Below are positions 44,843 to 52,371 of a stretch of 64,000 nt of DNA, in pieces. The position numbers were made by a program, and so were the translations under genes. The first letter of the stretch is position 1; the number at the start of each line of letters is the position of its first letter. The stretch is taken from contig CAREDV010000004.1 of NCBI GenBank assembly GCA_948964545.1, positions 97,749-161,748 of the forward strand. The letters run 5' to 3'. Under the pieces are notes generated by a model, which was given only the letters and a program-made list of their open reading frames with translations, did no database searches and was not told the DNA's origin. The DNA comes from an uncultured bacterium (lineage in GTDB: Bacteria > Cyanobacteriota > Vampirovibrionia > Gastranaerophilales > Gastranaerophilaceae).

Positions 44843-45709
44843 TTAAGCTCTTCTATAATATCCGCTAACCTTTGTCCCGTCACCTCTTGTGTATCCTTCA
44901 ACATAAATACTTCCGACTGATGCTAGTTGTGCTGATGAATAAATTTGATTGTCTGCCATTCGGCTGTCAATTTCAGGTTCGTATATTGAAAATACATCCT
45001 TATCCATTTGTCCAATATTTTCACGCGTAATTTCCGCATCCGAAATTTTGTCTAAAAACCATGGATTTTGTTTTTTGTATTCTTGTAAAGGAACTGCATT
45101 GTCACAATCACCCATATTATTTATCCCATGCGATTGAATTAACCCGAAAGGGGTTTTAGCCATAAAACTGTTTTGGATGCTTGGTGTAATATAAGTTGTT
45201 CCAACATTTGCATGCATCTTTGACACAGGGTCATGCGCATCGCGATAGTTTGTAACCAAATTCAAATCAACATCTTTAGGCAGTTTAGATTTATGAACCC
45301 CATACGCATTAAATGTAATTGTCCTTAACCCGTTTTCCAAACCCACATGCGTAGCTTCTGTTCCGCCTTCCGAGTGCCCGATTGAAACGGTATTTTGAGG
45401 GGTTAAACCATGTTTATCTTTCATATTTTGAGCAAATTCTTTTGCATTTTGAATTTGTTTGCTGTTACCTGTAATCCCCATTTTCAAATTTGCGCCATGG
45501 TCTTTTATGCTGAATTTGTCAGTCCCGACAAAACAAATCGCATATTGGTCACCTTTTTGATAAAGAACGGCTTTAAAGTTACTTTTTGATTTTGGACTGC
45601 TGTCAACTTTCACCCAACCGTCACCTGCACTTTCACCTTTAGGTCTTTTCATCATATCATTTGCCTGAGCACACAAAGATTTGTACTCATTTGCACTTAT
45701 CTGTGCCAT
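44843..45709 (-). CDS. Lipase-like alpha/beta hydrolase with shared C-terminal tag
   Basis: 288 residues. The nucleophile elbow is SIGHSEGG, a candidate acid is in NYRDAHDPVSK and a candidate base in IQSHGINNM, the order Ser-Asp-His of lipases of the DUF2974/class 3 type. Residues 227-256 (ITRENIGQMDKDVFSIYEPE and on) resemble the C-terminal motif of the scaffold-like protein at 48263, and the last residues read YTRGDGTKVSGYYRR, a second short motif. A virion-carried lipase is possible. The start of this gene is duplicated as a short remnant at 46250-46294. Confidence 0.72.
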   Translation of the reverse strand: MAQISANEYKSLCAQANDMMKRPKGESAGDGWVKVDSSPKSKSNFKAVLYQKGDQYAICFVGTDKFSIKDHGANLKMGITGNSKQIQNAKEFAQNMKDKHGLTPQNTVSIGHSEGGTEATHVGLENGLRTITFNAYGVHKSKLPKDVDLNLVTNYRDAHDPVSKMHANVGTTYITPSIQNSFMAKTPFGLIQSHGINNMGDCDNAVPLQEYKKQNPWFLDKISDAEITRENIGQMDKDVFSIYEPEIDSRMADNQIYSSAQLASVGSIYVEGYTRGDGTKVSGYYRRA

Positions 45710-45737
45710 ATATATCTCCTTTCTTTTTCACTACAAT

Positions 45738-45761
45738 AAAACCGCTTTCAAAAAGCGGTTT
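45738..45761 (-). terminator. Terminator after the first TonB_C-like gene
   Basis: AAACCGCTTT and AAAGCGGTTT form the stem; TTTTATT follows on the minus strand. Copy of the hairpin at 46322. Confidence 0.75.
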
Positions 45762-45780
45762 AGTTATTTAATATAATTTA

Positions 45781-46245
45781 TTATTTCCTTGTTGTTACTG
45801 AAATATGAAATATTTTTTTATTATTTCTAAATGAACTGCCTATACCCACATCTATCTCATCATAACGTTCATAGCCCAAGTACACACTAAATTGCATTTC
45901 ATCCACATTCATACCTTCGCGAAACGGTAAAGGCTCAACTGATAATATTACCTCTTTTACTTTTTTATTAAAATATTCGTTTTGATATGTTGATATTTCC
46001 ATATCCTTGATTTTGCCGTCACGAGTTAAGAAAAATCTATATGATGCACCCATGCCGCGAAGTCGAAACATCTTTTTAGCTTCCAAGGCTTCTTTCAGCT
46101 TTGCGCCATAATCTTCCATATAACCCCAATAAATAGGATTGGTTTCTCTAGTTATATCTATACCGTGTCCACTTGGAAGTAAATCTTCACCAAATGCTAA
46201 TGGACAAAATATTATACATATTAATAGTAGCAAAAACTTTTTCAT
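45781..46245 (-). CDS. Exported TonB_C-like protein, copy 1
   Basis: 154 residues. A signal peptide (FLLLLICIIFCPLAFG) is followed by a domain with the pattern of the TonB C-terminus: FLTRDGKIKDMEIST, YFNKKVKEVILSVEPLPF and MQFSVYLGYE. In TonB that domain contacts outer-membrane receptors; stand-alone versions are common and their roles are mostly unknown. It is a paralogue of the gene at 46366, from a tandem duplication. A secreted protein inside a phage packaging cluster is unusual. Confidence 0.7.
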   Translation of the reverse strand: MKKFLLLLICIIFCPLAFGEDLLPSGHGIDITRETNPIYWGYMEDYGAKLKEALEAKKMFRLRGMGASYRFFLTRDGKIKDMEISTYQNEYFNKKVKEVILSVEPLPFREGMNVDEMQFSVYLGYERYDEIDVGIGSSFRNNKKIFHISVTTRK

Positions 46246-46249
46246 AAAT

Positions 46250-46294
46250 TCAATATATCACAAACTTGTACTCATTTGCACTCACTTGTGTCAT
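46250..46294 (-). pseudogene. Remnant of a duplicated lipase-like gene start
   Basis: With a perfect AGGAGG before it, this frame encodes MTQVSANEYKFVIY and then stops. The intact lipase-like gene at 45709 starts MAQISANEYKSLCAQ. The flanking DNA is also duplicated, so this is the truncated first copy. Confidence 0.7.
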
Positions 46295-46321
46295 TTATAC
46301 CTCCTTTTTTTTCATTACAAT

Positions 46322-46344
46322 AAAACCGCTTTTAAAAAGCGGTT
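46322..46344 (-). terminator. Terminator after the second TonB_C-like gene
   Basis: AACCGCTTTT and AAAAGCGGTT with a one-base difference around the loop; near copy of the hairpin at 45738. Confidence 0.7.
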
Positions 46345-46365
46345 AGTAAAAATTTGTTATTTATT

Positions 46366-46815
46366 TTATTTGGTTGATTTAACTGTTATACAATACACAT
46401 AATGTCCCAATTTTTCATTTGGGCTATACCGCACATCAGCAAACTCACCCCAATCTGCATAACTAAGATCTATTTCTATTATCATTTCATCCAAACCTAT
46501 TTCATCCCCAAATGGTTCAGCTTTTGTTTCTGCAATTATTTTTTTAACCTCCCTGTCATAAAGTTTATTTTGAGAAATTACGACTTCTAAAGGTATTACA
46601 TCACCATCACGTGTAATTTTTACCAAATATTCACAAAACCAGCCGTGAAGTCGGAAAAACTTTTTAGTATCCAAAACTTTTTTTAACCTATCAGCATGCC
46701 TGAACAAATACCAGTAAATAGGATATTCATCACGACCGCCTTTGGGTGGATAATCTTCACCAAATGCTAACGGACAAAATATTATACATATTAATAGTAG
46801 CAAAAACTTTTTCAT
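46366..46815 (-). CDS. Exported TonB_C-like protein, copy 2
   Basis: 149 residues. The signal peptide is identical to that of the gene at 45781, and the mature domain keeps the TonB_C pattern: KITRDGDVIPLEVVIS, REVKKIIAETKAEPFGD and MIIEIDLSYAD. Outside the signal peptide the two copies have diverged strongly, so the duplication is old or under different selection. Role unknown. Confidence 0.7.
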   Translation of the reverse strand: MKKFLLLLICIIFCPLAFGEDYPPKGGRDEYPIYWYLFRHADRLKKVLDTKKFFRLHGWFCEYLVKITRDGDVIPLEVVISQNKLYDREVKKIIAETKAEPFGDEIGLDEMIIEIDLSYADWGEFADVRYSPNEKLGHYVYCITVKSTK

Positions 46816-46830
46816 AAATTTATAATATAT

Positions 46831-47265
46831 CTATATCTTGCTATCGTCAAGGTTAGAGATTGTTATTATTTTTGCTTGTTTATAACCATCATCGGTCTTA
46901 TCGGTATAAAATCCCAGATATTTGCAAAGACTTTCAAGAGCTTTCAAGCCAGCTGAGGTATCACGAAGTTTCTTTTTACCAGTATAACCACCGTCTTTAT
47001 CAAGAATTTCTTCTTCCTCTAGCGAAAATTCGGCTATTTGTAATAATTTTTGAATTACATACCCTTTATTCACACGCAAAGATAAAATTTGATTCTTTAA
47101 CTGCAATCGTATTTCCTTTATCACAATTTCATTTGACAAAAGTTCTGATGCTGTTGTTTTCAAATCTTTGGATTTATAACCGGCTTTCTGCGCTGAAAGT
47201 TCGCCATTTAATGTCTTTATGTATTCTGTTACAAATTTTTTTTGTTGTTGAGTTACTTGTTTCAT
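46831..47265 (-). CDS. terS: Phage terminase small subunit
   Basis: 144 residues of the Terminase_2 type. The N-terminal helix-turn-helix (TQQQKKFVTEYIKTLNG, SAQKAGYKSKDLKTTASELL) binds the packaging site on phage DNA; a helical oligomerisation part follows (LQLKNQILSLRVNKGYVIQK). It is widely separated from terL. Confidence 0.85.
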   Translation of the reverse strand: MKQVTQQQKKFVTEYIKTLNGELSAQKAGYKSKDLKTTASELLSNEIVIKEIRLQLKNQILSLRVNKGYVIQKLLQIAEFSLEEEEILDKDGGYTGKKKLRDTSAGLKALESLCKYLGFYTDKTDDGYKQAKIITISNLDDSKI

Positions 47266-47298
47266 TTATGTACTTTTCTTAACAATTTGTAGTATTAT

Positions 47299-47327
47299 TT
47301 GTATTTTCTGAAAATAAATTGTATAAT
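47299..47327 (+). promoter_or_regulatory. Promoter of a candidate small RNA
   Basis: TTGTAT (47299-47304), 17 bases, TATAAT (47322-47327) on the plus strand, opposite to the surrounding phage genes. Transcription should start near 47334. Confidence 0.6.
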
Positions 47328-47333
47328 AGTCAT

Positions 47334-47404
47334 GCTATTTATATTTCGGCTAGTGTAAATCTTAACAGGAGGGGAAAATGAATTTTAAACTTCCTGTTTT
47401 TTTT
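47334..47404 (+). ncRNA. Candidate small RNA in the phage island
   Basis: A promoter at 47299-47327 and a terminator at 47365-47404 (ACAGGAGG paired with CTTCCTGT, an inner AAAA/TTTT pairing and eight T residues) enclose about 70 bases with no phage gene on the plus strand. An ATG with AGGAGG lies inside the terminator stem, so a peptide is less likely than an RNA. Function unknown. Confidence 0.5.
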
Positions 47405-47531
47405 GCGGCGCGAACAGAGGTAGGAGAAATACGCAGTATTTCGACAGTTGAGCAATTATAAACGGAAACCGCGTTTTTCGTTTTAATTGCGAACGGTGCC
47501 GTTTAACGTGAGCGCCGGAGCGAGCAGAGGC
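47405..47531 (+). repeat. GC-rich dispersed element, copy 2
   Basis: Contains GCGCGAACAGAGGTAGGAGA, then TATTTCGACAGTTG, GCGAACGGTGCCGTTTAACG and GAGCGCCGGAGCGAGCAGAG. It shares TTTCGACA with copy 1 and CGTTTAA followed by GAG with copy 3. It lies directly after the candidate small RNA terminator. Confidence 0.55.
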
Positions 47532-47537
47532 CTAAAA

Positions 47538-48176
47538 TTACCTTCTATACATTTTAACCGACGGCGTTTCATCAATGCTCGGACAAATCCGCGAGCGCAT
47601 ATTTGCTAATGCATCTTTATACATACTCATCCAATAGCTGAAACGAACATGCTGAGGGTTGCCTTTTAAACGCATGCAAGTTCCGTATACAAGCAGCGGT
47701 TCTGCAAAAACTTCAGGAATTAGCGGACAATCTTCTGCATCTTCAAGCGCAAATTTTTCCATTCCTTCAATCGATTTTGCACAATTTTTTGTATAATAAA
47801 GAATTTCTATCTTTTTATCTTTGTTATACATAGGAAGTAAAATTTTATCATTATACAGACTGTAAGTATTTTGAGGCTGAGAGTTAACAAAAAATTTCTC
47901 AAAATCACTGTAATATTCAAACTTCACTCCATCAACAATAAGCGCTTCTATTCTACCGTCAATTGTATTTTCAAGTTCAGACGTGTTTTTAGGCAGAGTA
48001 ATTTCTTTTTTACGCTGCAAAAAATTCCACCTGTCAGAAGTACAAATTTCTGCGTTTAATACATTTATAATATTTTTTAATTTTTTATGCTCGTTTTTGG
48101 TAAGCTCAGAAAAAGCATTGACCTGCTTATAATTCAGCTCTACCAAACATTTATTAATAAGTTCTAAATAGTTCAT
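47538..48176 (-). CDS. Phage head-tail connector/adaptor protein
   Basis: 212 residues. Start MNYLELINKCLVELNY, then a helical part and a long beta region (RKKEITLPKNTSELENT), as in tail-adaptor proteins of podoviruses, which sit below the portal. The family is judged by plan and by position next to scaffold and capsid genes; no single decisive motif is seen. Confidence 0.65.
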   Translation of the reverse strand: MNYLELINKCLVELNYKQVNAFSELTKNEHKKLKNIINVLNAEICTSDRWNFLQRKKEITLPKNTSELENTIDGRIEALIVDGVKFEYYSDFEKFFVNSQPQNTYSLYNDKILLPMYNKDKKIEILYYTKNCAKSIEGMEKFALEDAEDCPLIPEVFAEPLLVYGTCMRLKGNPQHVRFSYWMSMYKDALANMRSRICPSIDETPSVKMYRR

Positions 48177-48210
48177 TGTTTTACTTATCCTTTTTTCCTT
48201 CCACTTTCAA

Positions 48211-48240
48211 GAAAGAACAGCCTTAAAAGACTGCTCTTTC
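48211..48240 (-). terminator. Hairpin between scaffold-like and connector genes
   Basis: GAAAGA-CAG paired with CTG-TCTTTC around AAAA. It lacks a clear T run on the minus strand, so it may be a partial terminator or an RNA processing site. Confidence 0.4.
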
Positions 48241-48262
48241 CCAAAAGATTTTTAGAATATTG

Positions 48263-48865
48263 CTATCTTATTAGACCTTTTCTTAATTGGTCCATAATTG
48301 CACGTTCGTGCTTAGCAAATTCTGCACCACTCATTTTACCGATTTGTTCACGTGTAAAAACCAAATTTTTTGCACCGTCAGAAACTGAATTTTGTGCATT
48401 TGCACGCAATCTTTGTTTTGCGGATTCGTTCTCGCTGTTTAATGTTTTTTCGTGTTCTTGTGCTCTCAAATATTTATCAACTGCGGAATTTTCAATTTTT
48501 TCCACTAACGCAGATATTTTTGAGATTTCATCATCATCAAAATCGACATTTGCCTGTTTCAAATAATCAAAAACATCAATTCTGCCATCCTGATTAAAGA
48601 AATCTGGAGTTTGCATAACCATCGGCTGTACCGCTTGAGCTTGAGGAATTTGAACATTTTGAGCTGAGTTGTACTTTTCAAACGCCTTTTGAGTAACATA
48701 ATTCACTAAATTGTGTCCTTGCTCTTGTGTCATAACTCCTGTTTGCACAAGGTTTTCGATTAATTTAACATCTTGAATGACTCTTTGTTTAATACTTTGA
48801 GCATTATCTGCATTTGCCGCATTTTGAACATCGGCTTGAGATGAAATATTTTCTATATCATTCAT
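48263..48865 (-). CDS. Phage scaffold-like protein
   Basis: 200 residues, highly charged, Gln/Asn/Glu-rich and helical, lying just downstream of the capsid gene. The C-terminal 31 residues (FTREQIGKMSGAEFAKHE onward to LRKGLIR) form a compact basic and helical end, which in scaffolding proteins is the capsid-binding part. The same motif occurs in the proteins at 41105 and 44843. I infer an internal scaffold; it could also be a minor inner-capsid protein. Confidence 0.6.
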   Translation of the reverse strand: MNDIENISSQADVQNAANADNAQSIKQRVIQDVKLIENLVQTGVMTQEQGHNLVNYVTQKAFEKYNSAQNVQIPQAQAVQPMVMQTPDFFNQDGRIDVFDYLKQANVDFDDDEISKISALVEKIENSAVDKYLRAQEHEKTLNSENESAKQRLRANAQNSVSDGAKNLVFTREQIGKMSGAEFAKHERAIMDQLRKGLIR

Positions 48866-49098
48866 TATTTTTCTGCCTCCATATATTGCACTGCAAATTC
48901 CACTGCATCATCAATAAAAGACGATAATAACAATGAAACAAGCAGTTTGAAAGGAGCTGGCACGGGAATATGTTTTGTAATATATTCTACTGCCATTTTC
49001 TTCTTCTGCTGGCCTTTACAGCTTCCGAGAGCTTCTTCAGCTAAAACTACAGCTGATTTTGCAAGCTCCTTTATTTTTATTCTTAAATTATTTAGCAT
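48865..49098 (-). CDS. Small holin-like protein (LLH-type pattern)
   Basis: 77 residues. The segment AVVLAEEALGSCKGQQKKKMAVEYI has the AEE-x-KG-x-KK pattern seen in LLH-family phage holins, and a moderate hydrophobic stretch lies further on (FKLLVSLLLSSFI). The usual N-terminal membrane helix is missing, so the holin label is weak. Its stop overlaps the scaffold-like gene start by one base. Confidence 0.45.
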   Translation of the reverse strand: MLNNLRIKIKELAKSAVVLAEEALGSCKGQQKKKMAVEYITKHIPVPAPFKLLVSLLLSSFIDDAVEFAVQYMEAEK

Positions 49099-49107
49099 TT
49101 AACCCTC

Positions 49108-49992
49108 CTACGCAGCGGGTTTGCTCACAACCATTTTAGCCAACGCTTTAGGCTGAACTGTTTTTGCACCATACAAGTACAAGCCTCGAACTAAATCAGA
49201 GAAGCTGTCTTTGTCACGCAATGATTCAATTTTTGATAATTGAGAAGCGAAAGTGATAGCTTCGTTTGTACCAGCAAGTACATAATATTTACCTGACACA
49301 TCTGTTAAATTAGTGCTTACTAATACATCCATGCCTGCAATTCTGCCGATTGCGCCTTCTCTTAATGTTTCGTCAGCCACATTATGTGCACCTATAAATT
49401 CTGTACTTTGTAACAAGTAAGATTCAATAGTTGGGTTGATAATTACCCATGGTCTAACCCCTGCTGATACTGCATCAGAATTTTTCAAACATAATGCAAG
49501 TTTTACAAATTGAGAGTAAATTGTTCCTTTATCAAGAGTAATAGGAGTTGTATCAGAACCTACAATGTTAGCTTCTGCAACGTTTGCATGTTGTGATAAA
49601 AGATATGCATCTTGCACTTCTTCAATTGCTTTTTTAGCATTTTTAAGATGTGCTTCCATGATATCAGAATTTGCCTGAACCTGAGCAACATCATTAATCT
49701 TGAATGCAAAGAATTTTTTCTGGTCAATAACCAAATCCATAGAAGTAGGTTCTAATTCGCTGTATGAAATAGCATCAGTTCCTAAAGTTGAAATAGAAAC
49801 TTCTGCAGGAGTAATAATTTTAACCTTATCACCTTGATTTCTAATTTCACCTTCCCAGTTTCTGTTAACACATTGCAACATTACACATTCTTTTTCTAAA
49901 ATGTTGTTTAACTTTTGACTCCAAATTTCAGGAATAAATGCTGAATAAGCATTTCCTGATGTAATAGTTGTAGATGAAGTTTCGTCTGCCAT
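49108..49992 (-). CDS. Phage major capsid protein
   Basis: 294 residues, suitable for an HK97-fold coat. Features are an N-arm, IPEIWSQKLNNILEKECVM, the loop EGEIRNQGDKVKIITPAEV, the spine helix IMEAHLKNAKKAIEEVQDAY, the A-domain with GVRPWVIINPTIESYLL and the end GLYLYGAKTVQPKALAKMVV. Such coats of similar size occur in podoviruses. It is likely the shell of the particle encoded by this island. Confidence 0.8.
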   Translation of the reverse strand: MADETSSTTITSGNAYSAFIPEIWSQKLNNILEKECVMLQCVNRNWEGEIRNQGDKVKIITPAEVSISTLGTDAISYSELEPTSMDLVIDQKKFFAFKINDVAQVQANSDIMEAHLKNAKKAIEEVQDAYLLSQHANVAEANIVGSDTTPITLDKGTIYSQFVKLALCLKNSDAVSAGVRPWVIINPTIESYLLQSTEFIGAHNVADETLREGAIGRIAGMDVLVSTNLTDVSGKYYVLAGTNEAITFASQLSKIESLRDKDSFSDLVRGLYLYGAKTVQPKALAKMVVSKPAA

Positions 49993-50040
49993 TTTTGTTT
50001 TTCCTTTCTTTTAATTTACTAATATATATATGAGTGGTGT

Positions 50041-51549
50041 TTAGTCATCATTATAAATTTCTCTAAACTGCAGCCCGATTACACAACAGGCTTGCGTAAT
50101 TTGTTCACCTTGAATACAAAGCTGAATTGAATAGTTTGACTCAGAAATCTCTGCCTTTTCCATTGTTTCTTTTGTTACTGACCAAATAGGAAATGAAGCA
50201 TCTTCAGGAGTCCATTGACAAGGTTTATCATCAGGAGTTTCATCATCAGCCCAAATCAAGTGTTCTTGATGAATAGAATAAATTCTCTCAATATCATCTG
50301 AATATTCACTGTCGTAATCTTTATAAACAGAAAAATCAAAATCATTGTCGTATTCTGTATCAAGTAAAAAATAAAATTCATCAATCATTTTTCTGTGATG
50401 AGGCGAAGTTATTGCTAAAAATGGAGATTTCCACATAAACTTGATAGCTTTGCCATTAAAGCTTGTGCCAAAATCTTCTTTATAAATTTTACCGTTCTTG
50501 TCAGCAGTCAAAATAAAATCATCATATACGCAAGCTGTAATAATATCCTGCGGTACTACACGTTTATACCAGGCTTTGTTTATATAATCATTTATCCAAA
50601 TTGTATTAAAATAATCATTTCCGTTATATGGGAAAAAATACCAAATCTGGTTTTTATTTTCATAATGCAATCCGATAGCCTTATCCAAATTAACAAAAAG
50701 TGAAAATTCAGACTTAATCTTTAAAGAAATTTCACTTCCTAACTGAATTTGATTAAGTTCTCCAACCTGCTCAAGTGCAAAAATCCCATTACTCAAAAAA
50801 TACTGTCTGTTTTCAATATTAACAATTGCACCAGAACCTTGAGCACCTTTGTCTGCAAATGGTACAATAGCAAAATCATCAGGATTTGTTCCTGTTAAAA
50901 GATATACATTATATTTTTTATAAATAGCAAGATAATCCTTATATGGTTTTAATGCAGTAATTGAACCTGTATCAGTATGAAACTCGTTAATATATCCAGC
51001 ATCTCCTTCTTCTGTAAAATTATCATAAGTTCCCAAAGCCGAATAATAAATCGTAGCATCCTTTGCAACCCATACCCTGCCTTTATAAACTGCGAATTCC
51101 CCGCCTACAAGAACATTGCCGTTTAACTCCAACAAACCGCAATCTACAGTATCAAAAGTTTCATTATTCTTTATATAGAATAATCCATCACTTTCACTCA
51201 TTACTAGAATGCCGTTTAAAAAATTTAAAAACTTAGGCTTTTTTCCTGTAAGTTCTTTTTCCAGCAAAACAGTCTGTGCTATTGATTCATCATAAATGTA
51301 TATTTTTCCAGATATTGTTGTTACTACAAGTTTATTCTTGTCATAAGCTGACATATCAGCAATCCCTGTAATTTCTTCACCAATATCTAAAAATAAAGAA
51401 TTGCCCTTTTGTTTGACAATCCCTCTATTTTGAAAAATTTCGACATTTTGCGAATCTGCCCAGTAAATTTTTTTAGTATCAATCCCAAGTTCGGTTTTTG
51501 TCAATGCCTGGTTAATCCCGCCTGAAAGATTGTAATAAGCTGTTTCCAT
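50041..51549 (-). CDS. Beta-propeller phage tail/neck protein
   Basis: 502 residues with repeated blades of the form KNKLVVTTISGKIYIYDE and FLNGILVMSESDGLFYIK, ending in a beta-rich domain. The start MetA-YYNLSGGINQ and the NLSGGIN motif are common in podovirus packaged-DNA stabilisation or tail hub proteins (such as the P22 gp10 group). No tape measure or long tail genes are present, in line with a short-tailed particle. Confidence 0.6.
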   Translation of the reverse strand: METAYYNLSGGINQALTKTELGIDTKKIYWADSQNVEIFQNRGIVKQKGNSLFLDIGEEITGIADMSAYDKNKLVVTTISGKIYIYDESIAQTVLLEKELTGKKPKFLNFLNGILVMSESDGLFYIKNNETFDTVDCGLLELNGNVLVGGEFAVYKGRVWVAKDATIYYSALGTYDNFTEEGDAGYINEFHTDTGSITALKPYKDYLAIYKKYNVYLLTGTNPDDFAIVPFADKGAQGSGAIVNIENRQYFLSNGIFALEQVGELNQIQLGSEISLKIKSEFSLFVNLDKAIGLHYENKNQIWYFFPYNGNDYFNTIWINDYINKAWYKRVVPQDIITACVYDDFILTADKNGKIYKEDFGTSFNGKAIKFMWKSPFLAITSPHHRKMIDEFYFLLDTEYDNDFDFSVYKDYDSEYSDDIERIYSIHQEHLIWADDETPDDKPCQWTPEDASFPIWSVTKETMEKAEISESNYSIQLCIQGEQITQACCVIGLQFREIYNDD

Positions 51550-51550
51550 A

Positions 51551-52042
51551 TTATTTTCCCCTTAACTTATACCATTTAATTTTTGAACGGATAAAACTTC
51601 CCGCCTCACCTTGAGATACCCAAGAATAAGGCGGAATAAATATAATATCTATTTTACCTGCACTTGTAGTTTTTGGATTTCTTAGCCCAAATTCATAATG
51701 CGTAAGCACTGTCTGTGGTGTAATTTCAATTTTGTATTGATTTGCAAGCTTTGCACAAAGTTCCATTGTGCTTTCAAATTGTTTTTTTAATATAGGATAT
51801 TTACCAATATAATTTTTATTTTTAAACCCTGCCATAGCACAAATTGCAACACCAATACTGCCAGTATTCCCGCCGCCAGTATGAGCAGCATATCTTCCAG
51901 GTTTACAAACCTCATTATCTTCAGGCTTAAATTTTCCACAATGAACTACACTATCCTTATCTACAAGAAAATGATAATGTTCCATTTCATAATCCGTAGG
52001 ATAATAACCTCCTGCGGTCCAATGAATCACAATACGTTTCAT
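51551..52042 (-). CDS. N-acetylmuramoyl-L-alanine amidase (endolysin)
   Basis: 163 residues of the Amidase_2/PGRP fold. Zinc-binding His in IVIHWTAGG, AAHTGGGNTGSIGVAI, and the second His in VLTHYEFGL; the third zinc position would be Asp in GKIDIIF. It cuts the amide between MurNAc and L-Ala for lysis. The start is set by AGAGGAA just upstream. It begins inside the LuxR-type gene, overlapping it by 56 bases in another frame. Confidence 0.9.
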   Translation of the reverse strand: MKRIVIHWTAGGYYPTDYEMEHYHFLVDKDSVVHCGKFKPEDNEVCKPGRYAAHTGGGNTGSIGVAICAMAGFKNKNYIGKYPILKKQFESTMELCAKLANQYKIEITPQTVLTHYEFGLRNPKTTSAGKIDIIFIPPYSWVSQGEAGSFIRSKIKWYKLRGK

Positions 52043-52247
52043 AATATTCCTCTAACCAATCTTTATTTAATAACTTATATATAAGGACTGCATGGGTTCT
52101 ATTTTGAGCATTTAATTTCAAAACAATTCTATCAATATGGTTTCTAACCGTACCATATGAAATGTTCAATTTTGTGCCAATCTGCTTATCTGAGTAACCC
52201 AAGGCAGTCAAAGTAAGAACTTCTACTTCCTTTGGTGACAATGCCAT
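51987..52247 (-). CDS. LuxR-type helix-turn-helix regulator
   Basis: 86 residues. LSPKEVEVLTLTALGYSDKQ and LNISYGTVRNHIDRI form a GerE/LuxR helix-turn-helix with no N-terminal sensing domain. The last 25 residues lie in the overlap with the amidase gene and do not belong to the domain. It may control phage late genes. It is preceded by a possible 21-codon gene one base away. Confidence 0.8.
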   Translation of the reverse strand: MALSPKEVEVLTLTALGYSDKQIGTKLNISYGTVRNHIDRIVLKLNAQNRTHAVLIYKLLNKDWLEEYYETYCDSLDRRRLLSYGL

Positions 52248-52248
52248 T

Positions 52249-52314
52249 CTATAATTCCTTTTTATTCCATTTTTCTAATATAAGCATACTAAAAACCTGA
52301 TAAAAATCATTCAT
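52249..52314 (-). CDS. Possible 21-residue leader peptide before the LuxR gene
   Basis: ATG with AAAGGA upstream, encoding MNDFYQVFSMLILEKWNKKE plus Leu. It stops one base before the LuxR ATG, so it could couple translation of the regulator. Very short, therefore uncertain. Confidence 0.4.
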   Translation of the reverse strand: MNDFYQVFSMLILEKWNKKEL

Positions 52315-52327
52315 AATATTTCCTTTA

Positions 52328-52354
52328 AAAAAAGGGGGCGATAATCCCGCCCCA
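52328..52354 (-). terminator. Terminator downstream of the Cys-rich gene
   Basis: GGGGCG and CGCCCC pair around a short loop and are followed by seven T residues on the minus strand. It separates the Cys-rich gene from the LuxR-amidase transcript. Confidence 0.8.
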
Positions 52355-52371
52355 TAAAGAGTAAGATAATT

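Larger units (their letters stand above)
45690..46830 (-). repeat. Tandem duplication in the phage island
   Basis: Two units of about 570 bases. Each has, in minus-strand order, a TonB_C-like gene with a near-identical signal peptide, a terminator of the form AACCGCTTT/AAAGCGGTT, an AGGAG ribosome binding site and the start of a lipase-like gene. In the downstream unit the lipase gene is intact (45709); in the upstream unit only 14 codons remain (46294-46250). Confidence 0.7.

Noticed and set aside
46860..47282. 140-codon plus-strand frame opposite terS
   Set aside because: It is antisense to a clear terminase small subunit, has no ribosome binding site and no plausible protein features.
47378..47461. 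27-codon frame with a strong AGGAGG in front (MNFKLPVFF...)
   Set aside because: The start region is the stem of a convincing terminator, and the end of the frame runs into the GC-rich dispersed element; a small RNA explains it better.
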